DNA of 25,343 nucleotides. Source: Rhodospirillales bacterium 47_12_T64. GTDB taxonomy: Bacteria; Pseudomonadota; Alphaproteobacteria; Kiloniellales; Kiloniellaceae. Both the position numbers and the translations under genes were made by a program. Position 1 is the first letter of the stretch. The number at the start of each line of letters is the position of its first letter. Shown in pieces: positions 1 to 7,420 of the stretch. The stretch is from positions 7,181 through 32,523 of the forward strand of contig MABB01000110.1 in assembly GCA_002162915.1 (NCBI GenBank), in the 5' to 3' direction. The notes beneath the pieces were generated by a model. That model worked only from the letters and a program-made list of their open reading frames with translations, did not search any database and had not been told where the DNA came from.

Positions 1-1356
1 ACTTGAGCCTTTTGAGCCGCCAAATGGGACATGATAATCCACGCCCGCGGTTGGCAGGTTGACCATTGCCATGCCAGCCTTGGCATTACGCTTGAAGTCA
101 GATGCATATTTTAATGATGTAGTACAGATGCCGGATGACAATCCAAACTCGGTGTCGTTGGCAACGGCAAGAGCTTCGTCATACCCGCTAACCCGAATGA
201 CGCTTGCGACAGGGCCAAAGATCTCTTCGCGGTTGATCCTCATTGAATTGTTTGTTTCGGTGAAAAGAGCGGGGGAGAGATAGAAGCCTTTGGTTGAACG
301 ATCAAGTTGTTCACCGCCAAAAGCAAGTTTGGCACCTTCTTCCTGACCAATGCGGATATAGTCCAAATCTTGAGCAAGCTGGTTTTCATCAACGACAGGG
401 CCGATGTGGACACCGTCTGTTAGAGCATTGTCAACATTGAGGCTTTCAAGGCGTTTTATGACTGCAGCAACGAATTGATCGTGTACACCCTCGGTTACGA
501 TCAGGCGTGAAGATGCGGTGCAACGCTGGCCCGTTGAGAAAAAAGCACCCTGAACGGCAGTTTCCACTGCAATATCAAGATTAGCATCGTCGAGTACGAT
601 AAGAGGGTTTTTGCCCCCCATTTCAAGTTGGAATTTTGCCATGCGCCCAGCACAAGTTGCGGCAACGTGCTGACCTGTTGCGACTGAACCGGTGAAGGTT
701 ACACCTTTGACCTTGCGGTTTGTCAGGATCTCTTCGCCAACAACAGATCCTCGCCCCATAACCAGATTGAAAACGCCTGCAGGTAGCCCGGAACGAGAGA
801 TGATGTCGGCAAGAGCCCAGCCACACCCGGGAACCAGATCAGCTGGTTTGAAGACAATTGCGTTGCCATAGCAGATAGCCGGGGCAATCTTCCATGCAGG
901 AATGGCAATTGGGAAATTCCACGGGGTGATAATACCGATGACACCTAAGGCCTCGCGAACCACTTCAATTTCGACCCCAGGCCGCACGGAGGCGAGTTTA
1001 TCTCCGCTTAGGCGGAGAGCTTCTCCAGCAAAGAATTTGAATATCTGCCCGGCACGAGCGGTTTCACCAATACCTTCTGCAAGAGTTTTGCCTTCTTCTC
1101 TGGCCAGAAGTTCGCCCAGCTCAGTTTTGCGTGCGAGAAGTTCAGTCCCAATACAGTCGAGAACATCAAAGCGTTGTTGTGGTGTGGATTGCGCCCAGCC
1201 CACAGATGCCTTGTCGGCAACATCGATAGCTTCACGGGTTTGATCTGCGTTGGCTTGAGTGTAAGCACCGACGATTTCAGTGGTATCAGATGGATTGATG
1301 TTATCGCGTGAGGTCGCACCGTCTATAAAACGGCCGTTAATATAATTCTGTTTCAT
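1..1356 (-). CDS. Aldehyde dehydrogenase, probably 2-ketoglutarate semialdehyde dehydrogenase (3' end cut off)
   Basis: An NAD(P)+-dependent aldehyde dehydrogenase open from its ATG at 1356 to the window edge: 452 residues seen, probably about 25 missing by comparison with family length (~477). The start has a good Shine-Dalgarno sequence (AAGGGAGA). Visible family landmarks are PWNFP with the oxyanion Asn147, the general base Glu245 in the QLEMGGKNP block, and the nucleophile Cys279 in GQRC; the 34-residue Glu-Cys spacing is the family norm. Genes transcribed ahead of it encode a DHDPS-family lyase and a hydroxyproline-type racemase-superfamily enzyme. In such loci this enzyme oxidises 2-ketoglutarate semialdehyde to 2-ketoglutarate. 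That substrate is inferred from context; the aldehyde dehydrogenase fold is certain. Succinate-semialdehyde dehydrogenase is the main alternative. A hairpin terminator lies between it and the upstream lyase gene, so it may have its own promoter, although I found no convincing -35/-10 pair. Confidence 0.88.
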   Translation of the reverse strand, partial: MKQNYINGRFIDGATSRDNINPSDTTEIVGAYTQANADQTREAIDVADKASVGWAQSTPQQRFDVLDCIGTELLARKTELGELLAREEGKTLAEGIGETARAGQIFKFFAGEALRLSGDKLASVRPGVEIEVVREALGVIGIITPWNFPIAIPAWKIAPAICYGNAIVFKPADLVPGCGWALADIISRSGLPAGVFNLVMGRGSVVGEEILTNRKVKGVTFTGSVATGQHVAATCAGRMAKFQLEMGGKNPLIVLDDANLDIAVETAVQGAFFSTGQRCTASSRLIVTEGVHDQFVAAVIKRLESLNVDNALTDGVHIGPVVDENQLAQDLDYIRIGQEEGAKLAFGGEQLDRSTKGFYLSPALFTETNNSMRINREEIFGPVASVIRVSGYDEALAVANDTEFGLSSGICTTSLKYASDFKRNAKAGMAMVNLPTAGVDYHVPFGGSKGSS

Positions 1357-1463
1357 TGCTTGTCTCCCTTGGAGTGGGGATGATCAGAGATGTAATGCCT
1401 AATCATGGTTTTTGTCAGGCCCAAATATCAAACTAGAACGGGCCGAACCTAAAATGAAAAAGA

Positions 1464-1493
1464 GGTTACCGGGTGATGTGGTACCCGGTAACC
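1464..1493 (-). terminator. Rho-independent terminator after the DHDPS-family gene
   Basis: An 11-bp perfect inverted repeat, GGTTACCGGGT (1464-1474) and ACCCGGTAACC (1483-1493), with an 8-nt loop. On the minus strand the stem is followed by TC and then a T-rich run (TTTTTCATTTT). It lies 55 bp past the stop of the lyase gene and ahead of the aldehyde dehydrogenase gene, so it should end or reduce transcription between them. Confidence 0.8.
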
Positions 1494-1548
1494 CAATTAT
1501 CCTACAGCGGGGATGGGGTAGATAAGCACTAAGAAAATAGCGCTAAAT

Positions 1549-2445
1549 TCATGCTGCAGGACGCGTGTCGATTGTTTTTTGAATGATTGCTGATACGCGT
1601 TCACGTTCTTTGCCGATGAGTTTAAGGCGAGGGGCGCGTACGTTCTCTGTTCCTACGCCGGTCATGGCTTGAGCGAGTTTGATATATTGAACCAGCTTAC
1701 TGTGGGTATCAAGATGGAGCACAGGGGTAAACCAACGATAAAGAGGAAGCGCTTCAGCAAACTTACCCTCGGTAAGGAGCTTCCAAAGGCGGACTGATTC
1801 TTCTGGAAAGGCATCAGTTAGACCAGATACCCAACCGACAACACCAAGAGCGGCTGATTCCATGACGAGATCATCAACACCACAGAATACCAGGAAGCGA
1901 TCCCCGCAGGTGTTAAAAACATCGGTTACCCGACGCGGATCATCAGATGATTCCTTGACCGCGACAATTGTTTCACAATCAGCCAGTTCCATAAACATTT
2001 CCGGGGATATGTCGACACCGTATACGATTGGATTGTTGTAGCACATGATTGGCAAATTGGACGCCTTGGCGACTGTTTTGAAGTGATTAATAGTTTCGCG
2101 CGCGTCTGAGTTATAAACCATGGCAGGAAGAACCATCAGCCCGTCAATGCCCTGAGTTTCACAGGCCTTAGTATAATCACAGGCATTGGCAGTTGTGAAT
2201 TCGGAGACACCGGAAATAACAGGAACTCGACCGTTCGAAACTTCCTGAGCAAGCTTCAACACTTGAAGTTTTTCTTCTCTGGAGAGGGAGTTGTTTTCTC
2301 CAACTGTGCCCAACATGATCAAGCCGTTTACGCCAGCAGTGATCAGATTTTCGATCTGCTCGGCTGTGGTCTTGAGATCAAGAGTATCATCGTCGTGAAA
2401 CTGTGTGGTTACGGCCGGGTATACGCCATTCCAGTTAACATTCAT
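1549..2445 (-). CDS. DHDPS/NAL-family lyase, likely pyrroline-4-hydroxy-2-carboxylate deaminase
   Basis: A 298-residue class I aldolase-type (beta/alpha)8 barrel of the dihydrodipicolinate synthase / N-acetylneuraminate lyase family. Visible are the N-terminal GTVGE loop (residues 46-50, GTTGE in classical DapA), Tyr136 in CYNNP, and the Schiff-base Lys164 in VAVKESS. The ATG at 2445 has AAGGAA 7 nt upstream. It sits between a hydroxyproline-type racemase-superfamily gene and an aldehyde dehydrogenase. That pairing, plus the HLDTHSKLVQYIKLA stretch near residues 244-258, points to the deaminase that turns 1-pyrroline-4-hydroxy-2-carboxylate into 2-ketoglutarate semialdehyde (LhpC/HypD type). 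A sugar-acid dehydratase of the same family (2-keto-3-deoxyarabonate or 5-keto-4-deoxyglucarate dehydratase) cannot be excluded. True DapA is unlikely because this gene stands in a catabolic locus under a GntR regulator. Confidence 0.82.
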   Translation of the reverse strand: MNVNWNGVYPAVTTQFHDDDTLDLKTTAEQIENLITAGVNGLIMLGTVGENNSLSREEKLQVLKLAQEVSNGRVPVISGVSEFTTANACDYTKACETQGIDGLMVLPAMVYNSDARETINHFKTVAKASNLPIMCYNNPIVYGVDISPEMFMELADCETIVAVKESSDDPRRVTDVFNTCGDRFLVFCGVDDLVMESAALGVVGWVSGLTDAFPEESVRLWKLLTEGKFAEALPLYRWFTPVLHLDTHSKLVQYIKLAQAMTGVGTENVRAPRLKLIGKERERVSAIIQKTIDTRPAA

Positions 2446-2503
2446 CGTTATTTCCTTTTGTAAACGAGGCGTCTATTTGTCGCCATATCCTGTGTTGATA
2501 GTC

Positions 2504-2537
2504 ATTATATGATATGATTGGATACTGTATACAATAT
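2504..2537 (-). promoter_or_regulatory. Candidate promoter and GntR operator before the DHDPS-family gene
   Basis: On the minus strand a perfect TATAAT (2504-2509) stands 19 nt downstream of TTGTAT (2529-2534), about 60 nt before the lyase ATG. The -35 lies inside a near-palindrome, 2522-2537, whose core TGTATACA (2526-2533) is perfectly symmetric; 14 of its 16 positions are symmetric. FCD-type GntR proteins bind short dyads of this general kind. An operator over the -35 would suit a repressor. Binding by the gntR product at 3710-4393 is inferred. Confidence 0.5.
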
Positions 2538-2593
2538 TCGTAACGCAAATTAAATAATTTATGAAAAATAAGAGTATAGTGTTGATATATAAT

Positions 2594-3604
2594 CTATTTT
2601 AGTAAGAAACCCCTACCTATCTCGTCACCTTCTTCGTATGAAAAAGTCGATTCTCCGAGGTAATAGGCCTTGCCACTGACCTTAACGCGGACAGTTTCAT
2701 GGGGATCCAAGGGAAAATTCTCCATGATCTCTGCGGTGAAAAGGCTGCCAGTTATACTCTCGAAAACTCTAGGTTGATTTGTCTTGATCATTTGCTTGCT
2801 AAATTGAACGGCGATGCGTGCTGTAACACCAGATCCGGTAGGGCTTCTATCGACCTGCCGATCAGCAAAAACACATATATTCGCTGTGGGATCGGAAGAA
2901 TAAGTATCTCGTCCATCCGTAAGTATGGTGCCGTATAGAAAAGCCAGATCATCAGAATCCGGGTGAGACAGTTTAATTGCACTCTTCACAGCGCTTGTGA
3001 TCGCATCGGCTGCGTCAACGAGATCGCGAGATGGTGAACTTTTGACATCCAGGCCAAGTTGGGTTGCTGAGACCAAGGCATAAAAAGCACCACCATAGCC
3101 GATGTCATATTGAATAGACCCGTAACCTTCAACATTGAGCTCTTGATCAATTGAAAAGGCAAAGGCGGGTACGGATAAGAAAGACACTTTGCCACTCTTG
3201 CCTTTAGTAACTTCCACGCTGGCCACGACTAACCCGCAGGGGCATTCTATTTTCACAGTGGTAATCGGCTCACAGACCTGAACCAGTTGTTGGTCAACAG
3301 CGTAGCGACCGAGAGCAATAATGGCATGGCCGCACATGGTGCTGTAACCCTCGTTGTGCAGGAAAAGTACAGCAAAGTCGGCTTCAGGGTTACTCGGGGA
3401 TAAGAGGAGAGCACCGTACATATCAAAATGACCGCGCGGTTCAAACATCAAGAGGTGTCTGAGGTGATCCAGGTTTTCACGGACATAGCGGCGTTTTTCC
3501 AAAATGTTATCGCCACAAATTTCGGGATAACCTTCTGTGATTATACGTAAAGGTTCCCCGCCGGTGTGCATCTCAACGGTTTTTATGGGCCTAGAATTAC
3601 TCAT
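2594..3604 (-). CDS. Proline racemase superfamily enzyme, probable trans-3-hydroxy-L-proline dehydratase
   Basis: A 336-residue member of the proline racemase / hydroxyproline 2-epimerase superfamily. The start is taken at 3604, where AAGGAAG precedes the ATG; an in-frame ATG at 3643 has no ribosome site. The first catalytic Cys is present (Cys91 in TMCGHA). At the second site, normally RSPCGTGT, the sequence reads DRSPTGSGVTAR, so residue 256 is Thr (codon ACC, 2837-2839). In the known family a Cys/Cys pair gives racemases or 2-epimerases, whereas Cys/Thr gives trans-3-hydroxy-L-proline dehydratases (bacterial LhpH, human L3HYPDH), which form 1-pyrroline-2-carboxylate. I therefore favour dehydratase. 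The downstream genes instead fit the 4-hydroxyproline route, so the locus may serve both isomers. No pyrroline-2-carboxylate reductase or D-hydroxyproline dehydrogenase lies in the window. It probably has its own promoter, since a terminator separates it from gntR. Confidence 0.85.
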   Translation of the reverse strand: MSNSRPIKTVEMHTGGEPLRIITEGYPEICGDNILEKRRYVRENLDHLRHLLMFEPRGHFDMYGALLLSPSNPEADFAVLFLHNEGYSTMCGHAIIALGRYAVDQQLVQVCEPITTVKIECPCGLVVASVEVTKGKSGKVSFLSVPAFAFSIDQELNVEGYGSIQYDIGYGGAFYALVSATQLGLDVKSSPSRDLVDAADAITSAVKSAIKLSHPDSDDLAFLYGTILTDGRDTYSSDPTANICVFADRQVDRSPTGSGVTARIAVQFSKQMIKTNQPRVFESITGSLFTAEIMENFPLDPHETVRVKVSGKAYYLGESTFSYEEGDEIGRGFLLK

Positions 3605-3630
3605 CGCTGCTTCCTTGGATTGGCTACAAC

Positions 3631-3646
3631 ATATTTTATACAATTG
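3631..3646 (-). promoter_or_regulatory. Second ATTGTATA-type site, before the racemase-family gene
   Basis: On the minus strand this reads CAATTGTATAAAATAT. Over the 14-nt core ATTGTATA-N-A-N-TAT it agrees at 12 positions with the site at 2522-2537. It begins about 27 nt before the ATG and also resembles a -10 element (TATAAA), so it may be operator, promoter, or both. It is less symmetric than the other copy. Confidence 0.35.
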
Positions 3647-3661
3647 AAATTGATAGATAAA

Positions 3662-3680
3662 AAAGCGGCCAAACCGCTTT
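3662..3680 (-). terminator. Rho-independent terminator after gntR
   Basis: A 7-bp perfect stem, AAAGCGG (3662-3668) and CCGCTTT (3674-3680), with a 5-nt loop. On the minus strand it continues into a run of six T residues. It follows the gntR stop by about 30 bp and separates the regulator from the racemase-family gene. Confidence 0.75.
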
Positions 3681-3709
3681 CTTATCGCGTCAATTTGAAA
3701 GTGAGGGGC

Positions 3710-4393
3710 CTATTTAGCTTCCTGTGCATCAAGGAAATCAATGAGGTTATCGCCCCCTGCTTTAATGTGGTTGTCGAGAAGCTGTGTGGCAGATTCTATT
3801 CTACCAGCCTTGCATTGGTTAAGTAGATCCCAATGTTCATCGCGGGCCTTATTTCGGGCGCCTACGCTATGGAGTTGAATCCGTAAGTAGCGGTCAATAT
3901 TGTTATGAAGATTTTGCACGATAGCAAGAGTTTTGGGGCGATCAGCGGCAACGTAGAGTATGTGGTGAAACTCTGCGTTGAGTTCGCCCCACAAAGCGAC
4001 TTCGCCGTTTTCCAGCGCGGTATCGTAGCGATTGAGAATGTTTTCTGCGTCTTGAAGGAGCTCTTGTGGCATTTTAGGGATTGCCCGCGCAAGCAGGTCA
4101 CCTTCGAGCAAGCGTCTGATATCAAAAAGTTCGCGAATTTCTGCACGGGATAGGGCGGATACGACGGCACCTTTATGAGCATAGAAGGTAACAAGTCCCT
4201 CCGCCTCGAGTTGCCTTAAAGCCTCGCGGACAGGGATTCTGCTGACGTTAAAACGGGAGGCGATGGCATCTTGACGAAGTTGCGCGCCTTCTTTTTGTTG
4301 TCCGGAAAGAATCTCTTCTCTAAGTGCCTCTGCTACAGCTTCGGTGATTGTTTGGCGTTTAAATCCGCCAGTTTTATTGCTAAGTTCGGCCAT
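3710..4393 (-). CDS. GntR-family transcriptional regulator, FCD subfamily
   Basis: A 227-residue regulator. Residues about 15-82 form the GntR winged helix, with the typical AIASRFNVSRIPVREALRQL segment (43-62). Residues about 90-215 form an all-helical FCD ligand domain; its metal-site residues appear to be Asn139 (Asp in many relatives), His143 in EFHHIL, His187 and His209. The gene heads a co-directional catabolic locus and ends in its own terminator. S. meliloti controls hydroxyproline catabolism with a GntR-type repressor (HypR), so a local repressor sensing a hydroxyproline or pathway intermediate is likely but inferred. Similar dyad-like sites precede two genes of the cluster. The 179 bp to divergent folA contain a perfect 13-bp palindrome, GGATATTATATCC (4470-4482), which could be an autoregulatory site. 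Confidence 0.9.
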   Translation of the reverse strand: MAELSNKTGGFKRQTITEAVAEALREEILSGQQKEGAQLRQDAIASRFNVSRIPVREALRQLEAEGLVTFYAHKGAVVSALSRAEIRELFDIRRLLEGDLLARAIPKMPQELLQDAENILNRYDTALENGEVALWGELNAEFHHILYVAADRPKTLAIVQNLHNNIDRYLRIQLHSVGARNKARDEHWDLLNQCKAGRIESATQLLDNHIKAGGDNLIDFLDAQEAK

Positions 4394-4469
4394 TCGGTTT
4401 TGAACTTCCGTTTTTATGTTTGCCTTATTATGATGCCGTCATTGCCAATGATGGCTGCGAGGCATATTA

Positions 4470-4482
4470 GGATATTATATCC
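4470..4482. promoter_or_regulatory. 13-bp palindrome in the gntR-folA intergenic region
   Basis: GGATAT-T-ATATCC is perfectly symmetric around one base. It lies 77 bp before the gntR start and 90 bp before folA. It differs from the ATTGTATA-type sites, so whether the GntR protein binds it is open. Confidence 0.25.
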
Positions 4483-4572
4483 ACCTTTGGCTAGCAGCTT
4501 TGGTATATTAATCAATTCATCTACTCAATATAGAGATAATTCTCAGGCAAAAACATTTGGTAAGGAGGGTTT

Positions 4573-5079
4573 ATGACAACGATTTCAATGATTGTTGCCC
4601 ACGGAAAAAATCGTGCAATTGGCAAAGATAATGTCATGCCCTGGCATATCCCTGGTGATTTGAAGTTCTTCAAAGCTCAAACTCTGGGCAAGCCGGTGAT
4701 TATGGGGCGAAAGACCTTTCAATCTATCGGTCGCCCTTTACCTGGTCGCTTAAATATTGTGATCACCAGAGATCAAAGTTATTCGGCCGAGGGGATAACA
4801 GTTTGCCGGAGTCTGGAAGAGGCTCTGAATGTTTCTCGCAAAGAAGTGAGCCGTTTGGGTGGCGATGAGTTGATGATTATCGGCGGGGCTCAAATCTACG
4901 CTCAATCGATTGAGCTTGTTGATCGTCTTTATATCACTGAAGTGGATCTGGAACCTGAAGCAGATACTTTCTTTCCAGAGACAAATCCTGATCAATGGGT
5001 TGAAACCTTCCGGGAAACGCATGACCAAGAAGATGGAACACCGGGTTATGCATTTGTTATTCTAAACAAAAAAGCTTGA
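4573..5079 (+). CDS. folA: Dihydrofolate reductase
   Basis: A 168-residue NADPH-dependent dihydrofolate reductase, which makes tetrahydrofolate for thymidylate, purine and methionine synthesis. The conserved blocks are in order: IVAHGKNRAIG (7-17), MPWHIPGDLKFFK with the substrate-binding acid Asp29, GKPVIMGRKTFQSIGRPLPGR (cofactor binding), and IIGGAQIY near residue 102. Length is normal for chromosomal FolA. The ATG has a very strong ribosome site, TAAGGAGG. In many alphaproteobacteria folA lies beside thyA and upstream of hflK-hflC; thyA is not here and the gntR locus occupies that side. Its 3' neighbour (DUF1194) is convergent and only 37 bp away, with no clear terminator between them. 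Confidence 0.97.
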   Translation: MTTISMIVAHGKNRAIGKDNVMPWHIPGDLKFFKAQTLGKPVIMGRKTFQSIGRPLPGRLNIVITRDQSYSAEGITVCRSLEEALNVSRKEVSRLGGDELMIIGGAQIYAQSIELVDRLYITEVDLEPEADTFFPETNPDQWVETFRETHDQEDGTPGYAFVILNKKA

Positions 5080-5116
5080 AGGTAACTTTTGGATATTATC
5101 GTGTGTGGCTTCGGGC

Positions 5117-5911
5117 TTATTGGAGCATCCGTTCATAAGGCGGGGTTTGGCTCGTATTAAATGAGACCTCAGTGGTTCCCTTTATCTCACGTTTGAGCTT
5201 CTCCTTTAAAGTAGAGCTAAAGGTCTCGAACTCGAAGACTTCGATCAAAAAGGCATTCTTTCCGCCAATCACATTCTTGGAATAATAGGTCCCGAGCCAC
5301 GCGGAAGGCGCGCCGAGCCCATTGGGGTTGGGGCGAGAGGAAAGTATTGGTAGTCCATTTATCGTGATCCCAAGGGCGATGGCATCGTTTCTGGATTGGG
5401 TCACGTGTCTGCCGTCACTGTTCGGGCCGTCACCTGATATGTCAATTATGGCTCTCTGGCTGAGAAAATCGTTATTATAAATCTGGTAGATTGAATAATC
5501 GATTGCCCGACTGATTGATGTTGATGGCGCGGTGCTTATTGACGTTTTTGCTAACTTGTCTGCAAAGGCATTCGCACTCGATGCCCCTTCGAGCACAGTC
5601 CAGTCGATAACAGTTCGTTGATGTTGTTGCCCAGCCCATTCGATATAAGTAACTGCGATGCGTCCCATTGGTCCAGAACTCATGGATTGAATAACCTCGG
5701 GATCGCGCAGAGCATCGATATAACCTTGTCTTTGCAGGCTGGCCTCGTAATCGTCGACGCTGTGTGAGACATCAACCGCGAGCACGAGTTCGAGATCGAC
5801 AAAGGTGGGTTCAGCATTTGACTGAAATGGGGTTAATAAAAGGCCAATAACAAACGAAAGTATCAATATTTGGTTTAGTCGCGTCAGGTGTAAGAGATTA
5901 CTGATATTCAT
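5117..5911 (-). CDS. DUF1194 family exported von Willebrand factor A-like protein
   Basis: A 264-residue protein of unknown function. Residues about 12-33 form a hydrophobic signal peptide, with likely cleavage after SNA (33). The mature part opens directly with a vWA-like strand and the MIDAS motif DVSHS (Asp47, Ser49, Ser51). A conserved ISGDGPNSDGR block (about residue 157 onward) is typical of DUF1194. vWA domains bind protein partners through a divalent metal, so a periplasmic or secreted adaptor role is possible, but no function should be assigned. It lies downstream of mrp on the same strand but behind a strong terminator, so it is probably transcribed alone. The ribosome site is weak. 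Confidence 0.85.
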   Translation of the reverse strand: MNISNLLHLTRLNQILILSFVIGLLLTPFQSNAEPTFVDLELVLAVDVSHSVDDYEASLQRQGYIDALRDPEVIQSMSSGPMGRIAVTYIEWAGQQHQRTVIDWTVLEGASSANAFADKLAKTSISTAPSTSISRAIDYSIYQIYNNDFLSQRAIIDISGDGPNSDGRHVTQSRNDAIALGITINGLPILSSRPNPNGLGAPSAWLGTYYSKNVIGGKNAFLIEVFEFETFSSTLKEKLKREIKGTTEVSFNTSQTPPYERMLQ

Positions 5912-5983
5912 GAGTTAAGATCCAGCCGTGGCTATTGATCTTGTAACCCTACACTGAATGTCCCAATTCCTGGCCACCAAAAA

Positions 5984-6014
5984 AGCACCCCCGGAAACGA
6001 GTTCCAGGGGTGCT
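5984..6014 (-). terminator. Rho-independent terminator after mrp
   Basis: The outer stem is AGCACCCC (5984-5991) with GGGGTGCT (6007-6014), and an inner GGAA/TTCC pairing extends it. On the minus strand six T residues follow. It lies 44 bp past the mrp stop. Confidence 0.85.
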
Positions 6015-6057
6015 GCATCATATGAGATAAATATTGATTGCTCTGTCTCGATCAGGA

Positions 6058-7179
6058 TTACTCCATAGAAATAGTAGGAGCTTGTTTTGCTGAGGTCGCG
6101 AGGCTTGACCATACGCCATCGGCGATATCAGCATAACGTTTGGCGTGTTCACCCTCGGGAGAAGAAACAACAATGGGTTCTCCTTCATCAGAGGTTGTTC
6201 TTATGTCGATGTGTAATGGCATTTCACCAAGGAACGTACAGTCCAGTTTTTTGGCTTCGTTCCGGGCGCCATGTTCGCCAAAGATATGCGCCTCATGCCC
6301 GCACTCAGGGCAAATATAGACACTCATGTTTTCGATGATGCCAAGTACAGGAACATCGACCTTGCGGAACATGTTAAGGCCTTTGCGTGCATCAAGCAGA
6401 GCAATGTCCTGTGGGGTGGAAACGATGACAGCGCCATCTAGCGGCACCTGTTGAGCCATGGTCAATTGTGCATCGCCTGTTCCGGGTGGCATGTCGACAA
6501 TCAAGAGGTCAAGTTCACCCCAGACAACATCGCGGAGCATCTGGGTTAAGGCACTTTGCACCATAGGGCCGCGCCAAATCATCGGCGTATCTTCGGCAAC
6601 AAGAAAGCCGACTGACATACATTTGATGCCATGCCGTTCCATGGGCAGAAGTGTTTTGCCATCCGGGGAAGAGGGGCGACCTGTTATGCCCATCATTCTT
6701 GGTTGAGACGGACCATAGATATCCGCGTCCATCAAGCCAATTTTCAAACCCTTCTTCGCAAGAGAAAGAGCTATGTTGATAGCCGTTGTCGACTTACCCA
6801 CGCCACCCTTACCGCTCGCAATGGCGATAATGTGCTTTATACCGTCGAGTTCGATCTTGCCGCTTGGCCCTGGTTTGGGACTGGGCTGAGGCTTTTGAGG
6901 AGCCGCCGGAGTTTTGGTTTCGCCGGGTTGATTTTCTGCGGTCAAAATTGCGCTGACGGACAGTACGCCGGGAAGAGCGTGAACCGTTTTTTCTGCCAAT
7001 TTGCGTAAGGGCTCAAAAGCGTCTGCTTTAGCGGGGTTGATCTCGAGAGAGAAACCAACATTTCCGTCTTTTATAATAAGACCAGAAACCATACCAAGAC
7101 TGACAATGTCTTTTTTACTCTCGGGCTCTATTACCGTTGCTAAAGCATCGAGAATTTGTTGTTCCGTAACCCGACTCAT
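6058..7179 (-). CDS. mrp: Mrp/ApbC/NBP35-family P-loop iron-sulfur cluster carrier
   Basis: A 373-residue cytosolic ATPase that binds and transfers [4Fe-4S] clusters to apoproteins. Residues 1-80 form the N-terminal MIP18/DUF59 domain. A Pro-rich linker (about 85-105) leads to the ParA/MinD-type ATPase with the deviant Walker A GKGGVGKST (about 123-131), the Mg-binding segment around VDMPPGTGD, and the CPEC pair (Cys290, Cys293) that bridges a cluster between subunits. I chose the ATG at 7179 because GGGGA lies 8 nt upstream; an in-frame ATG at 7194 would add five residues but has no ribosome site. It is divergent from hflK and ends in its own terminator. Confidence 0.95.
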   Translation of the reverse strand: MSRVTEQQILDALATVIEPESKKDIVSLGMVSGLIIKDGNVGFSLEINPAKADAFEPLRKLAEKTVHALPGVLSVSAILTAENQPGETKTPAAPQKPQPSPKPGPSGKIELDGIKHIIAIASGKGGVGKSTTAINIALSLAKKGLKIGLMDADIYGPSQPRMMGITGRPSSPDGKTLLPMERHGIKCMSVGFLVAEDTPMIWRGPMVQSALTQMLRDVVWGELDLLIVDMPPGTGDAQLTMAQQVPLDGAVIVSTPQDIALLDARKGLNMFRKVDVPVLGIIENMSVYICPECGHEAHIFGEHGARNEAKKLDCTFLGEMPLHIDIRTTSDEGEPIVVSSPEGEHAKRYADIADGVWSSLATSAKQAPTISME

Positions 7180-7420
7180 CCTTGAAATCCCCATGTTTTA
7201 TACAATATATGCAGGTATTCTTTGTTATATTCCTGCCTGGTTAGTATCTGGTTATGCCTGCTTTATATGGTAGGGTCTACGGCAAAGATAAGGGTTTTAT
7301 GACGCACCCGAGCTCATAATATGCAGTTTCTGCGAAACGGGGCTTGTAAAATAGGTGCGTTTAGTGACAGATTCATACAAATTTGTTTGTACTTCTAATT
7401 GTTTAACACAGGGAAAATAG

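Noticed and set aside
7193..7206. ATTGTATAAAACAT on the minus strand at the mrp start, very like the 3631-3646 site
   Set aside because: mrp is a housekeeping gene unrelated to hydroxyproline use. The match is probably a shared -10-like TATAAA in A+T-rich DNA, and it weakens the case that the 3631 site is a specific operator.
7302..7360. ACGCACC / GGTGCGT arms 45 nt apart in the mrp-hflK gap
   Set aside because: Seven-base arms at this distance are expected by chance, and no promoter or structure supports them.
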